64,000 bases of DNA from Eublepharis macularius (GCF_028583425.1 NC_072794.1:23743232-23807231); one strand, 5' to 3'; counted from the stretch's first letter, positions 32,523 to 42,475 are shown. The notes: generated by a model not told the origin, from the letters alone. Program-made: numbers and translations.

Positions 32523-32656
32523 CCCACCTGCAGGTTGGCAACTCTGAGAGAGAAAGACAGTGTGCCTTAGTGACCCATCAAGCGTAACAGCAGAGAGAGA
32601 ACTCGAACTCGGGTCTCCCAGATCCTAGTTGGATGCCGTAACCACAATGGTTCTCG

Positions 32657-34357
32657 ATCTGTCATAAGGGTTACAGTATGATAAAGAATGCCAAGATTCC
32701 ATTGATGCTCATCACCAGAATAGATCGCGGCAACTCTCAAACACCTCCACCACGCCTTGTGTTCTTTTCCAGCAAACAACTGCTAGTTTTCATCAGAACT
32801 CTAAATGTCTTTGGCTGGCCTATCCCAGTCCTTTGGGACTTCTTCCCAAAAGCAATATTCTAATTAACATTGCTGACTCCCCTCCCTGCTCCCAATCAGT
32901 CCTGTAATGGGATGCAGTGAGCACGGGACGTTGAAACTGACATGACTGCCCGAGACCAGAGCTCAAACATGAATTTCAAAATGTTTTGGAGCGGGAGGAT
33001 AAACTTTGGTTTCAAGTTGCTGCCCCGCTGCTGGCTTGATTGGGGCTCTGATGGTCTGCTCACCATAAAGCCGCCTGCAGCATTTGAAGCCTCATGTTGA
33101 AAGCGCTTGTGGCATTTCTAGATGATATCAAGATGTTTGGGCGTTTTAAAAAAAAGGTTTAATTTGCTACGGAAAAAGGAGGCTACCTGAGTCCCTAGGA
33201 TCTCTTGGACAGGCACTGATTGGTGGAAAACTTCTGACTTACTTATATACACACACACTTCCATCTTTGTGTAAAGGAGAATGTAGTGGATAGTTTATGT
33301 GGTGGCTGGAAGAAAATATCTTTCATATTGTGGGGAGCATACCATCTGGCAGTGGGGGAGGAAGTGGAAAAGATCCTGCAAGCAGTAGCTGAGTGAGAAC
33401 TGGCGGAGTATTTTTCTGTCTGCCTGAAGCTACCTAAGGTACAGCGTGGCCAAGGGCACAAGCCAAAGGGCACCCAATAAAGGGCTTCCTGGCTTTCTAC
33501 TCTTAGCTTGAGGGCTTAGCCAAGAGCCAGCAGGAAGATCAGTTTGCAGAGAGAGAGAGAGAGAGAGAAAGGCCAGCTCTGCATTCAGAACGCCTTTGTC
33601 ACTCTTTATCCTGTTTCTGTTGTATTTTTGTACTTAATTTTTGTATTATAGACTGCTTTTGGTCCTCCTTGTGTAGCAATTATGCACGCACACACCGACT
33701 TTCTTTCAAAATGAACCATCTCTATGTATCCAAGGCTATAAGCCACAGTAACTGAATTGAACCTCTGGATTCGGAGGCAGTGAAGATCTAAATATGGGCT
33801 GCCAGATGTGGAAGGGTGCTCCCTGCACGCCCTGCTTAGAAGCCGTCCTGGAAGCATCTATCTGGTGTGTGTGGGGGGAAATGGGGGCATAAATGGAATT
33901 CATTCAGCAGAGCTCTTCTCAAATTTTATCACATAAATCTTAAAGAATGATGAAGAGACGCCAGATCAGAGAACCCTGCCCCCAATGAACAGCCAGCCAA
34001 TTTTAGCTTCATAAGAAGTTCTGAAACTGCTCACGTTGCTCTGGTGGCGTTGCTTAGCCGTTGAGGGCTCTCATGGTGCTGATAGAGGTGAGCTGTCCAT
34101 AGATGGTCATCTGCCTATGAGTCATGCAAAATATATATATAAAGTTATAGGTCTGAGAAAAAAGCCTGTGTTGCTCGGAGCAGGCTCGAGCTTCTTCCAC
34201 ATGGAGTTTCACATCTCCAGTTTCAATGTCTAAACTAAAATGGTGTTCTTTTTTATGTTGTCTGCTAATTGTCTGCTTTCTATGCTACCTTTGGCTTTTC
34301 TGCAATCTCCCCCAAATCTGGTTTGACATAATCATTCAGGAACGATCATTGTCAAAG
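32657..34357. other. Intergenic DNA, no gene seen
   Basis: The only distinct feature is a short (AG)n tract at about 33549-33569. Small open frames lack splice or homology support. Confidence 0.35.
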
Positions 34358-34653
34358 CCCGTGGCTCAGTGTGGAAAGCTGCAGTACTGCAGCCCAAGCT
34401 CTGCTCTCATCCTGAGTTCGATCCTGGCAGAAGCCGGGTTCAAGTAGCTGGCTCAAGGTTGACTCAGCCTTCTATCCTTCCGCGGTCGGTGAAATGAGTA
34501 CCCAGTTTCCTGGGGGTAAAGTGTAGATGACTGGGAAAGGCAATGGCAAGCCTCCCCGTAACAAAATCTGCCAAGAAAACACTGTGATGCGATGTCCCCC
34601 CATGGGTCAGTAATGACTTGGTGCTTGCACAGGGGAACTACCTTTACCTTTAC
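34358..34653 (+). mobile_element. tRNA-derived SINE, ACA-SINE2-like
   Basis: The head CCCGTGGCTCAGTGTGGAAA and GAGTTCGATCCTGGC (B box) is followed by CCGGGTTCAAGTAGCTGGC, AAATGAGTACCCAGTTTCC, GGGAAAGGCAATGGCAAGCC and a CTTTACCTTTAC tail. This is a familiar squamate SINE, named from memory. Confidence 0.75.
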
Positions 34654-34825
34654 CACCACAAAGCACCTTTACACACATTGTGGATGAGAAGGCATACTTT
34701 TTTTTTGCAGGTTTCACTCACATCAGTGCCATTATCCTTACCTCAAGTCCTCTCCGTGTGCCATTGGTAAAGCTCTTTCAGGTTTTAAAAAAAGAAATCA
34801 GTAATTGACCTACTGCCCTGACCTG

Positions 34826-35125
34826 GGCCATTTCCACACACATTGAATAATGCACTTTCAATGCACTTTAGCAATCCTTTGGAATCCTTTTGTTCCGCAC
34901 ACAAAAAAATCTGTTCCAAATGATCTATAAAGAGGATTGGAAGTGCATTATCCAATGTGTGCAGAATCAGCCTCTGGAACAAAAAATCCACCTCAAACGA
35001 TTGATAAAGTGCATTGAAAGTGCATTATCCAACGTGTGCGGAATCAGCCACACATGGAAAAGCAGTTTCAAATGTTCACTAAAGAGTATTGAAAGTGGAT
35101 TATCCAATGCGTGTGGAAGCAGCCC
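34826..35125. mobile_element. TTCCACACACGTTG-family MITE, compound copy
   Basis: It starts GGGCCATTTCCACACACATT and ends AATGCGTGTGGAAGCAGCC. Between them, AAAGTGCATTATCCA-GTGTGC recurs near 34945 and 35020, so the body is partly duplicated. The single copy is at 6317-6470. Confidence 0.65.
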
Positions 35126-35286
35126 TGGATAGCCCAGGCACATCTGATCTGGTCAGATCTCAGAAGCTAAGCAGGGGCACTATGCAGAGGCAGGCAATGG
35201 CAAACCACCTCCATTAGTCTCTTGCTTTGAAAATCCCAGCAGGGGGTCGCTATAAACCAGCTATGACTTGAGGGTACTTTTCACCA
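35126..35286 (+). mobile_element. 5S-rRNA-derived SINE, internally deleted
   Basis: CTGATCTGGTCAGATCTCAG and AAGCTAAGCAGGG are 5S rRNA promoter-type sequences (compare GATCTCGTCTGATCTCGGAAGC). GGCAATGGCAAACCACCTCC and AAATCCCAGCAGGGGGTCGC then form the SINE body. The 5S segment with the TTGGATGGGAGACC part is missing. It is a retroposon, not a 5S gene. Confidence 0.75.
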
Positions 35287-35894
35287 TTAATTGACCTATC
35301 ACTGTAGTGTAATGTAATTGACCTATCACTATCATTACAGTGCTAGGTCAGTTACAGTTTATGTCAATTACTTATTGCTCTAGCTTAAAATTGGCAATTG
35401 ACATACAGATGTCGCTTAAAGTAGCATATGTCAATTACAATGTTAAGATAAATAAAGAAGCCCTTCAGTGGCAGCTGGGGTTCAAAGCTGGAGGGAGGTG
35501 CAGGCTCAGGAGCAAGGAAAGTGTGGGGAAAGCTGTCGTGTTGGTGCTCCGCTGCCATTGTGAATATACCTCTGCATTCACAGCAGCAATGAAAAAAATA
35601 CAGGAAGGCATTGGCACGTGAATGCTGTCCATTATGTTTTCACCCTTTTAAAAAGGTGACGGTGGGTTGTTATGCATGGGACCGCCTGAAAACGTATTTT
35701 ATAGTTATCCTACAACCAATTAAGTAATAGTTATGAGCCAGCAGTGCAGCAGGTTGCACAGAAAGTAAATTCCAGATGTTTACCCCATGTCAGTCGGTTG
35801 CAACAAAAACTTTAACAATCTTACAGTACCTTGAAATGCGACAGATGCAGATGCTTTTATTTATGCAGTACTTTTTAAAATCTTTCCAGGAGTT
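35287..35894. other. Unassigned DNA with repeated TGACC/GTCAATTAC motifs
   Basis: ATTGACCTATCACT occurs twice (35289 and 35318), and CATTACAGTGCTAGGTCAGT at 35334 is close to its complement, giving a local inverted repeat. GTCAATTAC recurs at 35363 and 35429. Confidence 0.4.
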
Positions 35895-36052
35895 CTGGAA
35901 TGTATGCATTGTTTCCTTCCCCTCTCCATTTTATCTTCACAACAACCCTTTGAGGTTGTTAAGCGGAGACAGAGCGACTGGCCCAAGGTCACCCAGCAAG
36001 GTTTAGAGAAGACTGGAGATTGAACCCAGATCCGAGTCTAACACGAGGTCTC
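35895..36052 (-). mobile_element. tRNA-derived SINE fragment, minus strand
   Basis: ATTTTATCTTCACAACAACC, GGCCCAAGGTCACCCAGCAA and GGAGATTGAACCCAGATCCG follow the family order seen at 28085. Confidence 0.6.
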
Positions 36053-36949
36053 AGCTCCAACTTCATCAGATTTATTTATTTACAATCATACCTTACCTTT
36101 CCCCCCCAAGCTTACTTTGTTCATCTATCTCCCATTTTGTCCTAAGGACATAAGATCTAGTCCACACAAAGTGATATGTGCTCTTTAAAAGTGCCAAAAG
36201 AGTCTGTTACTTTGGCAGAAAACACAATTAATTTAGAAGATGGGTTTGACATGTCATTGTCAGAAAAGACAGGAAGAAGAGGTACTGCTGAAGGAAGCAC
36301 GGGCGGTGCCTCTGCTGGAATTGGGTGTTCCTTTCTGAAAGGCTGTCTCGTGTTCACAGCCACAGATGTAACAGCTATGCTGAATGCTAGATCAAAAGCC
36401 CTGAAGTCCAGGCGACATTGGACCCAGTCCTCTCTCTCCCCCAACCCATGTACTCTGAAGATGTGTGCCATGGATGGTGAAATACAAAAGGTGTAAGTAG
36501 AAGATGGGGGGAGGGGTTGGTTCTCGCCCCTCCCTCAAGACCTTCCAGGAGATCTTAAAGCGGGATTGTGCTGATTATGGAATGTATACTCATCATAATT
36601 TTTTGCTTCTATTCAAATAGGGTTTTCAGGGTTTTAATATCAACATGCAAACCCAGTTTGAGCAGAGATGGCAACTGCATGGAAGAAAGACGTGTGTACT
36701 TCCTGGGAAACTCAAAACGACATCAAAACTCCAGACTTCAGAAAAACTGTACCATGAATAATCATAAGTACAAAGAATACTCATAAAGCTTAATTAAAAG
36801 AAGAAGAAGAAGAATACTCCTCTTATACAGCAAAGTCAGAACGAATTTAGTTAGCCACTCACACCCTAGAGAATCCATTGGCTGTGCAGAGCCCAGGGAG
36901 GCACCCTCTTGTTAAACGGCCACCTTCAATTCCCCCTCTGTGGTAAACT
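36053..36949. other. Intergenic DNA with an unassigned 106-codon frame
   Basis: Open frame 36176-36496 (+) has no splice sites or motifs that I recognise and is probably chance. A short (AAG)n tract is near 36797. Confidence 0.3.
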
Positions 36950-37032
36950 ACAGTGCAGTCCTATGCATACTTGCCTGGGAGTAAGCCACATTGAATACAG
37001 TGGGACTTACTTCTCAGTAAACCTATAAACAT
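36950..37032 (+). repeat. Short palindromic interspersed repeat
   Basis: CTTGCCTGGGAGTAAGCCAC then TTGAATACAGTGGGACTTAC and TTCTCAGTAAAC. Halves with GAGTAAG and CTTAC are inverted about an ATTGAA-TTCAGTGG centre. Relatives are at 51638, 52055, 56565, 62885 and 63843. Confidence 0.5.
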
Positions 37033-37493
37033 TCTGGGTTTCTGCTCATAGGTTTTTGAGATCAACAGAGCCATTGGAAATGGTTCTAAGAATACTGGAA
37101 CAAAGAACACTACATTCTCACAGACTTGCTGATATGCTTTTTGAAAATGATAATATTGGCTTCATTCTTCCATCTGAGGCTTACAGTTAAGACCCACTGC
37201 TGGGTCCACACTTCAATAGGAATATAGCAGTTTGTTTTATTGAACAGCTCAAACAACAGTCAAGGATTTGTCCTCCGATGGCAGCGGATGATGATGGATG
37301 AAATTGTAATATAATCTTAAGACTCGGTTGGCTTTGTGTTCCAGGAAATGGTTTTGTTTCAATGCCTGTCAGCAGCTGGAAAAAGTGAGCCTGTTTGCCT
37401 GGCTGGAGGGAGGGGGCAGGTGAGTGTATGTGTGAAAAGGAAGTGCAGTTCTAGAGGCTGAAGGAGACGGAGGAAGAAGCAGGGAGCCACTAC

Positions 37494-37954
37494 TGTGAGC
37501 TGGCTGAAGCGCCTGGATCAAATTGTTGGAAGGGGAGGATCCAGTGCTGTCCCCTTCCTCTGTTTTCAGAGGGGGACAAACCAAAGAATTAGAAAGACAG
37601 AGAGGTCAGGGCATCCTGTTTACTGCTCTCACTATCCCTTTGATATGTAGGTTGCTATTCTCCAAGACTTCCTCCTCCACATCTTCCTTCTCACACTCTT
37701 CTCTTCTTGGCTTTGCTCCAGACACCATTTCTCCTTCTCCTTCCTCTGCCTTGGAAGCAAGGATGCAGGACTTGTCCTAGCATCCATGTCCATCCTTAGA
37801 CTATGTAAGTATATAGGATCTCTCTCTCCTCATTTCCTATCAGAGTATGGAGTTCCTACAATAAAGAACTCTTATTTCCTTTCTAAATATAAACAAGTCT
37901 ATGCTTTGTTATTTTCTCTCCTGCACACACACCAGCCAGCAGAACCAGCTCACA
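37494..37954 (+). mobile_element. Solo LTR of an endogenous retrovirus-like element (fossil)
   Basis: It is 461 bp and begins TGTGAGCTGGCT and ends CCAGCTCACA, the TG...CA inverted ends of an LTR. A near 5-bp target duplication (ACTAC/ACCAC) flanks it. An AATAAAG poly(A) signal and T-rich R/U5-like segment lie near 37859-37920. No internal genes accompany it. Imperfect flanks suggest moderate age. Family not assigned. Confidence 0.55.
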
Positions 37955-38039
37955 ACCACCTATAACCATGCTTCCACTACTAAAAGATAAACTCTGCTAA
38001 TGGCCCAAGCATGGAATCCTTTAATTAGGTTTCTGGGGC

Positions 38040-38360
38040 CAACATACAATGTATTTATCATAAACATAGGGTGGTGGAACTGCTAAGATGGAGGAGTGTT
38101 GCAGCAAATCATCTCTGCTCTTCAGAAGGGCCCAAGAGACATTTGTGTCTGCCGGGAGCACCCATTTGGAACAACTGCCTCCATTGGAACCTCCTAACAT
38201 TTTGTGATACCTTCCAATGTTTTGTGATTGGTTCCCACTGTAGCCATTCTGTGATTAGCCCTCCCCCATGGCTGCCATTTTGTGACAGCACCCATCTCCT
38301 GTTCTCAAAATTCCAAAAGTGCCCACAAGCACAACCAGGTCAGGGACCCCTCCTACAGGT
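38040..38360. mobile_element. Probable diverged DNA-transposon piece
   Basis: TGTAGCCATTCTGTGATTAG, ATGGCTGCCATTTTGTGACA and CACAACCAGGTCAGGGACCC are segments I associate with an interspersed squamate repeat. Ends are not defined. Confidence 0.3.
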
Positions 38361-38370
38361 GGCTGCATTC

Positions 38371-38756
38371 TCAGACTTCATAATCAGTAGCTATGGCAAT
38401 TTGTCTGTCTTCTCCACCTTCACACACAGTGTTTAATTTCACATCTGTTATTTCATCATAGAAATGTTTTTTGGGGGACAGCTGCAGTAACTCTTTGTTC
38501 TCTTTAGGGATGCCAAAATAAGTTTGGGGGCAGTAAACTCTGTCTAGTTTTATAAACTTATCGACAGGTTGATCCATCTTTTGCTCTCATCTTCCATCAG
38601 AGATTGATCCATGTAGCTGCCCAATAGGAAGTCCATACTTTGTATGTTCTGATACTTAGCGGCATTCCTACCAAATTGTTCTCCAAAGGTTTGATCACTT
38701 TTGCATTGAATGTGGTTCACCTGATATATACAATTCACGCAAGCCATTTTGGGCAC
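38371..38756 (-). other. Unassigned coding-like stretch, minus strand
   Basis: Two overlapping minus-strand frames, 38550-38756 (MACVNCIYQVNHIQC..., FGEQFGRNAAKYQN, MDFLLGSYMDQSLM) and 38371-38577 (DKFIKLDRVYCPQTYFG, KKHFYDEITDVKLNT), have protein-like composition and adjoin. They could be remnants of one retrocopy. I do not recognise the protein, and no splice sites stand out. Confidence 0.3.
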
Positions 38757-38977
38757 TGATTTTCACACACAGTAACCTGAACTGTTAGACAATGAAGAAA
38801 GCTGACAAGAAGAAGATTGATTCATTTGAAATGTGGTGCTGGAGGAGAGTTTTGCAGATATCATGGACAGCCAAAAAGACAAATAAATGGATTCTAGATC
38901 AAATCAAGCCTGAATTCTCCCTAGAAGCTAAAATGACTAAACTGAGGCCATCATGAGAAGACAAGACTCAATGGAGA

Positions 38978-39442
38978 CCCGCTTAGCCTCGACCAGGGCC
39001 AGGGCCTTTTCAGTCCTGGCTCCAACCTGGTGGAATGCTCTGTCCAATGAGACCAGGGCCCAGCAGGATTTGTTATCCTTCCGCCGGGCCTGTAAGACAG
39101 AGATGTTCCGCCAGGCATATGGTGGAGGCTGAGCTGGGCCCCTACTGGCCAAATAGAGGTGAACGCCCTCCCTGCTAGAGGCATCCACTACCAACCTTTC
39201 TTTTAACCAACTACGCAAGGAATCTTAATATGGTGGACTGGTGGCGCACTGAAATTGATAAACTGATCACTCCTGCACTGCCTTCCTTGTACTTTTAAAT
39301 ACTTTTATTGTACTGTTTTTATATTGTTGTTTAATTTTAAAATTTTAAATCGTTGTTATTAATGTGCTGTTTTATAGAATGTAATCCTCCCTGAGCCTGC
39401 CAGTTCAGGGAGGGCGGAATAGCAATTGAAGGTAAGTAAATA
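38978..39442 (+). mobile_element. CR1/L2-type LINE 3' fragment inside the BovB
   Basis: It is flanked by AATGGAGA (38970-38977 and 39443-39450). The + strand reads TRARAFSVLAPTWWNALSNE then LLSFRRACKTEMFRQAYGG and stop, a typical LINE C terminus. The 3' UTR ends ATGTAATCCTCCCTGAGCCT, GGGAGGGCGGAATAGCAATT and a GTAAGTAAATAA tail. Confidence 0.75.
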
Positions 39443-39477
39443 AATGGAGAAGTCAACACTGCTAGGAAAGGCAGAAG

Positions 39478-39933
39478 TGTTGGGAATTTGCAAGTGTTTA
39501 TGTTCAGTCATGAAAGAGTTAAACTGTTGCTTGTGTTACTTAGATAGTAAACCTGTTTGCATGTAACCATTTAGCTGTCGAGTTAAGTTTCCCGCCATAG
39601 AAATAGGAGTCTCTATGCTTAATGAACTAGAATTAGGATTCTCTTTTGGGCAACCAGTTTATCGAGGAGGAGGGGCAATTAAGCAAAAAGATATACAGAA
39701 GTGTATTGCTCTTTGTTCAGTCTGTCTTCAGTTTGCTCTAAGTCCCTGTCTAGTTCAGAAACTAGCAAAAATGTCACCAGTAGGTATTTGTTGTTTTATT
39801 CCAATGTAACCCCCTTTTTATCCTTTATGTAGTAAACTATTTTCTAGAGCTAAAGTCTGAAGTGTGTGTGTTCTCATTATATCCAATGCGCAACTCTGCT
39901 AACTCTACTAATCAAATTGAATATTTCCTCACA
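39478..39933 (+). mobile_element. Solo LTR of an endogenous retrovirus-like element (fossil)
   Basis: It is 456 bp, begins TGTTGGGAATTTG and ends TTTCCTCACA. The flanks AGAAG/AGAAA are a near 5-bp duplication. It interrupts the BovB LINE exactly between GGCAGAAG and AGAAAGTAGAAGG, confirming both ends. No internal region is present. It is younger than the BovB copy. Confidence 0.65.
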
Positions 39934-39989
39934 AGAAAGTAGAAGGAAAAGAGGAAGACCCAACGTGAGATGGGTTGGCTAAATTAAAG

Positions 39990-40234
39990 CCGGTTTGGTG
40001 TAGTGGTTAAGAATGAGGGACTCTAATCTGGAGAGCCGGGTTTGATTCCCCACTCTTCCTCATGAAGCCAGCTGGGTGACCTTGGGCGAGTCATGGTTCT
40101 CTGGAGCTCTCTCAGCCCCACCCACCTCACAGGGTGATTGTTGTGGGGTAATAATAACATACTTTGTAAACTGCTCTGAGTGGACATTAAGTTGTCCTGA
40201 AGGGTGGTATATAAATCGAATGTTGTTGTTGTTG
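39990..40234 (+). mobile_element. Sauria-type SINE inside the BovB
   Basis: The head GCCGGTTTGGTGTAGTGGTT, the B box GGGTTTGATTCC and the tail AGGGTGGTATATAAATCGAA with (GTT)n. TTAAAG on both sides (39984-39989 and 40235-40240) is a short target duplication. Confidence 0.85.
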
Positions 40235-40469
40235 TTAAAGAAGCCGTGGCCTTCAGCTTCCAAACCCGAGCAAGGCTGTTAGGACATTTTGGAGGTCATT
40301 AATTCCTAGGGTTGTCATAAGGTGGGAGCAACTTGACATCACATCACACACACAACCTGTAGATGCTTCTCCAGTTCCCTTAAAAGAAGGTTTGGTAGTA
40401 ATCTAATAATGTTGTACGGGGGCGGGGGGGATCATTATTAAGTACGTTTCTTTTTATCTTTGGCTGTAA

Positions 40470-40765
40470 GCAAGATGACTCAATGAGTAATTAAATTGTG
40501 GAATTCACTACCAGCAGATGTAATGATGGCCACCACTAGCATAGATGTCTTTCAAAGGGGATTGGATAGATTCATGAGGTCCACCTGCGTCTACTAAGCC
40601 ATGATGATGAAAGGGAACCTCCACCTCCAGAGGCCGGAGGCAACACCTGAAGGAGGTTTTGGCTTCCATGCCCTTTGGTTAGCTCTCCAGGACAACTGGT
40701 TGGCCACTGTCTGGATTAGATGAACCACTGGTCTGATCTAGCAGGGTGCCTCTTATGTTCTTACT
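40470..40765 (+). mobile_element. CR1/L2-type LINE 3' part
   Basis: ATTAAATTGTGGAATTCACT, TTCAAAGGGGATTGGATAGA, CAACTGGTTGGCCACTGTCT and GGTCTGATCTAGCAGGGTGC match the 3' portion of the LINE at 4925-6020. Confidence 0.7.
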
Positions 40766-40849
40766 CTCAGCCACTTCCCTAGGCACACACTTCTTGGTGA
40801 CGACTTTAACTCAAAGGTATGTATAGGATGCTTTCTATGAAGCAGTTTC

Positions 40850-40955
40850 CGATGGGTAGCCGTGTTGGTCTGCAGTATACCAGCCGGATTTGAGTCCAGT
40901 GGCATCTTAGAGACCACAAGATTTTCAGGTGTACGCTTTTGAGAGTCAAAGCTGC
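40850..40955 (+). mobile_element. Diverged foldback-family arm
   Basis: GGGTAGCCGTGTTGGTCTGC, TCCAGTGGCATCTTAGAGAC and GTACGCTTTTGAGAGTCAAA parallel the GTAGCACCTTTAAGAC-type palindromic family. Confidence 0.5.
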
Positions 40956-41001
40956 CTTGAAGACCTGTTCAAGCCTGTCTTCTACTGTTGGATGCAAGAA
41001 A

Positions 41002-41451
41002 TCAGCCAAAGTTTGTTGTCATTAGAGCCTCCCCATTCCCGCTCGTACATTGTGTCTGTGGACCACACTTACTCCTCATTCCTTTGCCAGGACTTTTCTG
41101 CAATCTCTGAAGAGTCTGCTGTAGTTTCCTATTTGGAGAAACAGCCCTGAATGGTTGTTTCTGTTGCCTGCTCACTAAATGGCCTATTGAAGATGTATGG
41201 TATGCCTCAGGGTATTGGTTTTGGAGCAGGTATCCGGATTCCGACTGTACGTAGCGAATGCTGTCAGGCTTGGAACGCAGGCGGGAGGTGTTCTCTTCTC
41301 CACTTGAAGACTTCTTTCCCCATCTCTTCTGTCGGCCTCTATGAGATTTTTTTTTTGAGGTGGTGGACACGGTCAAGTAATCCAAGCCAGTACATACCCA
41401 TTTCAACTTTCTTGTGGTGTTTGCTACAGAATTCTTTATTGTGGGTCCCAA
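41002..41451 (-). other. Unassigned 149-codon open frame, minus strand
   Basis: The frame reads, in part, KKKSHRGRQKRWGKKSSSGE, SKPDSIRYVQSESGYLLQNQ and LQQTLQRLQKSPGKGMRSK, basic and serine-rich. It contains more CpGs than neighbouring DNA and no repeat landmarks. I recognise no family. It may be a retrocopy remnant or chance. Confidence 0.3.
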
Positions 41452-41599
41452 TGAAAAACCATTGACTTTTCTATTCCAAGAACTACCTGTATTCTAACCT
41501 TGAGAAATGTTCTAAAACTGAATTATTGGTAGTGTCTCACTGTGAACTGGAGGGCAATCTTGTGAACTGCAACGGAGTGCGGTTCACAAGATGGGTGCA

Positions 41600-41800
41600 G
41601 GCCCATACTGAATCAAACCATTGGCCTGCCAAGGTCAATACTGTCTACTCTGATCGGCAGTGGCTCTTCAGGGTCTCAAGCAGAGGTCTTTCACATCACC
41701 TGTTACCAGATCATTTTAACGGGAGATGCCGGGGTTTGAACCCAAGACCTGCTGCAAGCAAAGCAGATGCTCAGTCACTGACCTATCCACACTATTTCAT
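41600..41800 (-). mobile_element. tRNA-derived SINE, minus strand
   Basis: Reversed tRNA-like head GGGTTTGAACCCAAGACCTG, GCAAAGCAGATGCTCAGTCA and body AGGTCTTTCACATCACCTGT, CTCTGATCGGCAGTGGCTCT. It is a familiar squamate SINE with a tRNA-Ala-like head, not a functional tRNA gene. Confidence 0.65.
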
Positions 41801-41846
41801 GGCTCTACACCTAAATATTGTACAAGATGACTGGCAGTAGAATGTG

Positions 41847-42104
41847 CAGGGCTTTTTTTCAGCTGGAACACAGTGGAACGGAGTTCCGGAACCTCTTGAA
41901 AAGGGTCACATGGCTGGTGGCCCCGCCCCCTGATCTCCAGACAGAGGGGAGTTTAGATTGCCCTCCATGCCACAATGGTGCAGAGGGCAATCTAAACTCC
42001 CCTCTGGCTGGAGATCAGGGGGTGGGGCCACCAGCCATGTGACCATTTTCTCCTAGGGCAATCCACTGAGTTCCACCACCTCTTTTCCCAGAAAAAAAGC
42101 CCTG
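41847..42104 (-). mobile_element. hAT-type non-autonomous element, family A copy 2
   Basis: It is in reverse orientation to 2288-2618, with ends CAGGGCTTTTTTTCAGC and CCCAGAAAAAAAGCCCTG and a perfect 8-bp target duplication AGAATGTG at 41839-41846 and 42105-42112. The interior hairpin arms GAGTTTAGATTGCCCTC and GAGGGCAATCTAAACTC are exact complements. Confidence 0.92.
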
Positions 42105-42475
42105 AGAATGTGCAAAAGGCGTTTCCACAGACCTCCATAAAAACAGAGACTACTGAGGACAGCATTTTCATCCTAAAGTTTCCATTGTATTTATTGTCCT
42201 TCAAGGAGCTAAACTCCAAGGGTTATCCCATTTGTCCTCTCTCAACAATCTAGGAGATATTTTGGTTTGAAAGTTCAGTTTGATCCAGTGAATTTCATGG
42301 ATTCAACTTCAGGTCTCGTTAACCCTATCCCAGTACCTTCAGCCATGTTGCCTCCCTGGCTCTCTATGCAAAAGCATGCCAACATTCATGGGAAATCTCC
42401 TTGCTTGAAGGTGACCGTTGTCCAGATCAGCTTTACTACTAGGCAGTCCTGCCACTTGTGGAGGAACTAGTCGAG
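42105..42475. other. Intergenic DNA without recognised feature
   Basis: Nothing recognised. Confidence 0.35.

Larger units (their letters stand above)
31801..32545 (+). mobile_element. GTTGCCA-family TIR element, middle layer of a nest
   Basis: The left part has ATTGCCAGCTCTGGGGAAAT, GGTATAATGCCATAGAGTCC and CTCCAAGGGAACTGATCTCT. The right end GCAGGTTGGCAACTCT appears only after the inserted DNA at 32004-32522. GAGAGAGA flanks both sides (31793-31800 and 32546-32553), compatible with an 8-bp duplication although low complexity weakens it. Confidence 0.65.
31668..32656 (-). mobile_element. tRNA-derived SINE, minus strand, outer layer of a nest
   Basis: The tail half at 31668-31798 (TCATAACAACAACTCAGTGA, GGTAGATTAGGCTGAGAGA) and the head half at 32546-32656 (AACTCGAACTCGGGTCTCCC, AGATCCTAGTTGGATGCC) flank the TIR element at 31801-32545. 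Confidence 0.6.
38775..40335 (+). mobile_element. BovB (RTE) LINE 3' part, broken by three insertions
   Basis: The segments 38775-38977, 39443-39477, 39934-39989 and 40235-40335 read in order as a BovB C-terminal region and tail: FEMWCWRRVLQISWTAKKTN, then MRRQDSMEKSTLLGKAE, KRKRGRPNVRWVG-like text, then AAAGAAGCCGTGGCCTTCAG, CCCGAGCAAGGCTGTTAGGA and GGGTTGTCATAAGGTGGG. The separating DNA is a LINE fragment, a solo LTR and a Sauria SINE. A CA-rich tail follows. Confidence 0.75.

Noticed and set aside
35138-35180. Possible 5S rRNA gene
   Set aside because: Only part of the 5S sequence is present and it continues into a SINE tail.
36176-36496. 106-codon plus-strand frame as a small gene
   Set aside because: There is no recognisable domain, start context or conservation evidence. 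Such lengths occur by chance at this composition.
41738-41800. Possible tRNA gene, minus strand
   Set aside because: It has A- and B-box-like text but continues into a SINE body and has mutated stems. It is a tRNA-derived SINE head.
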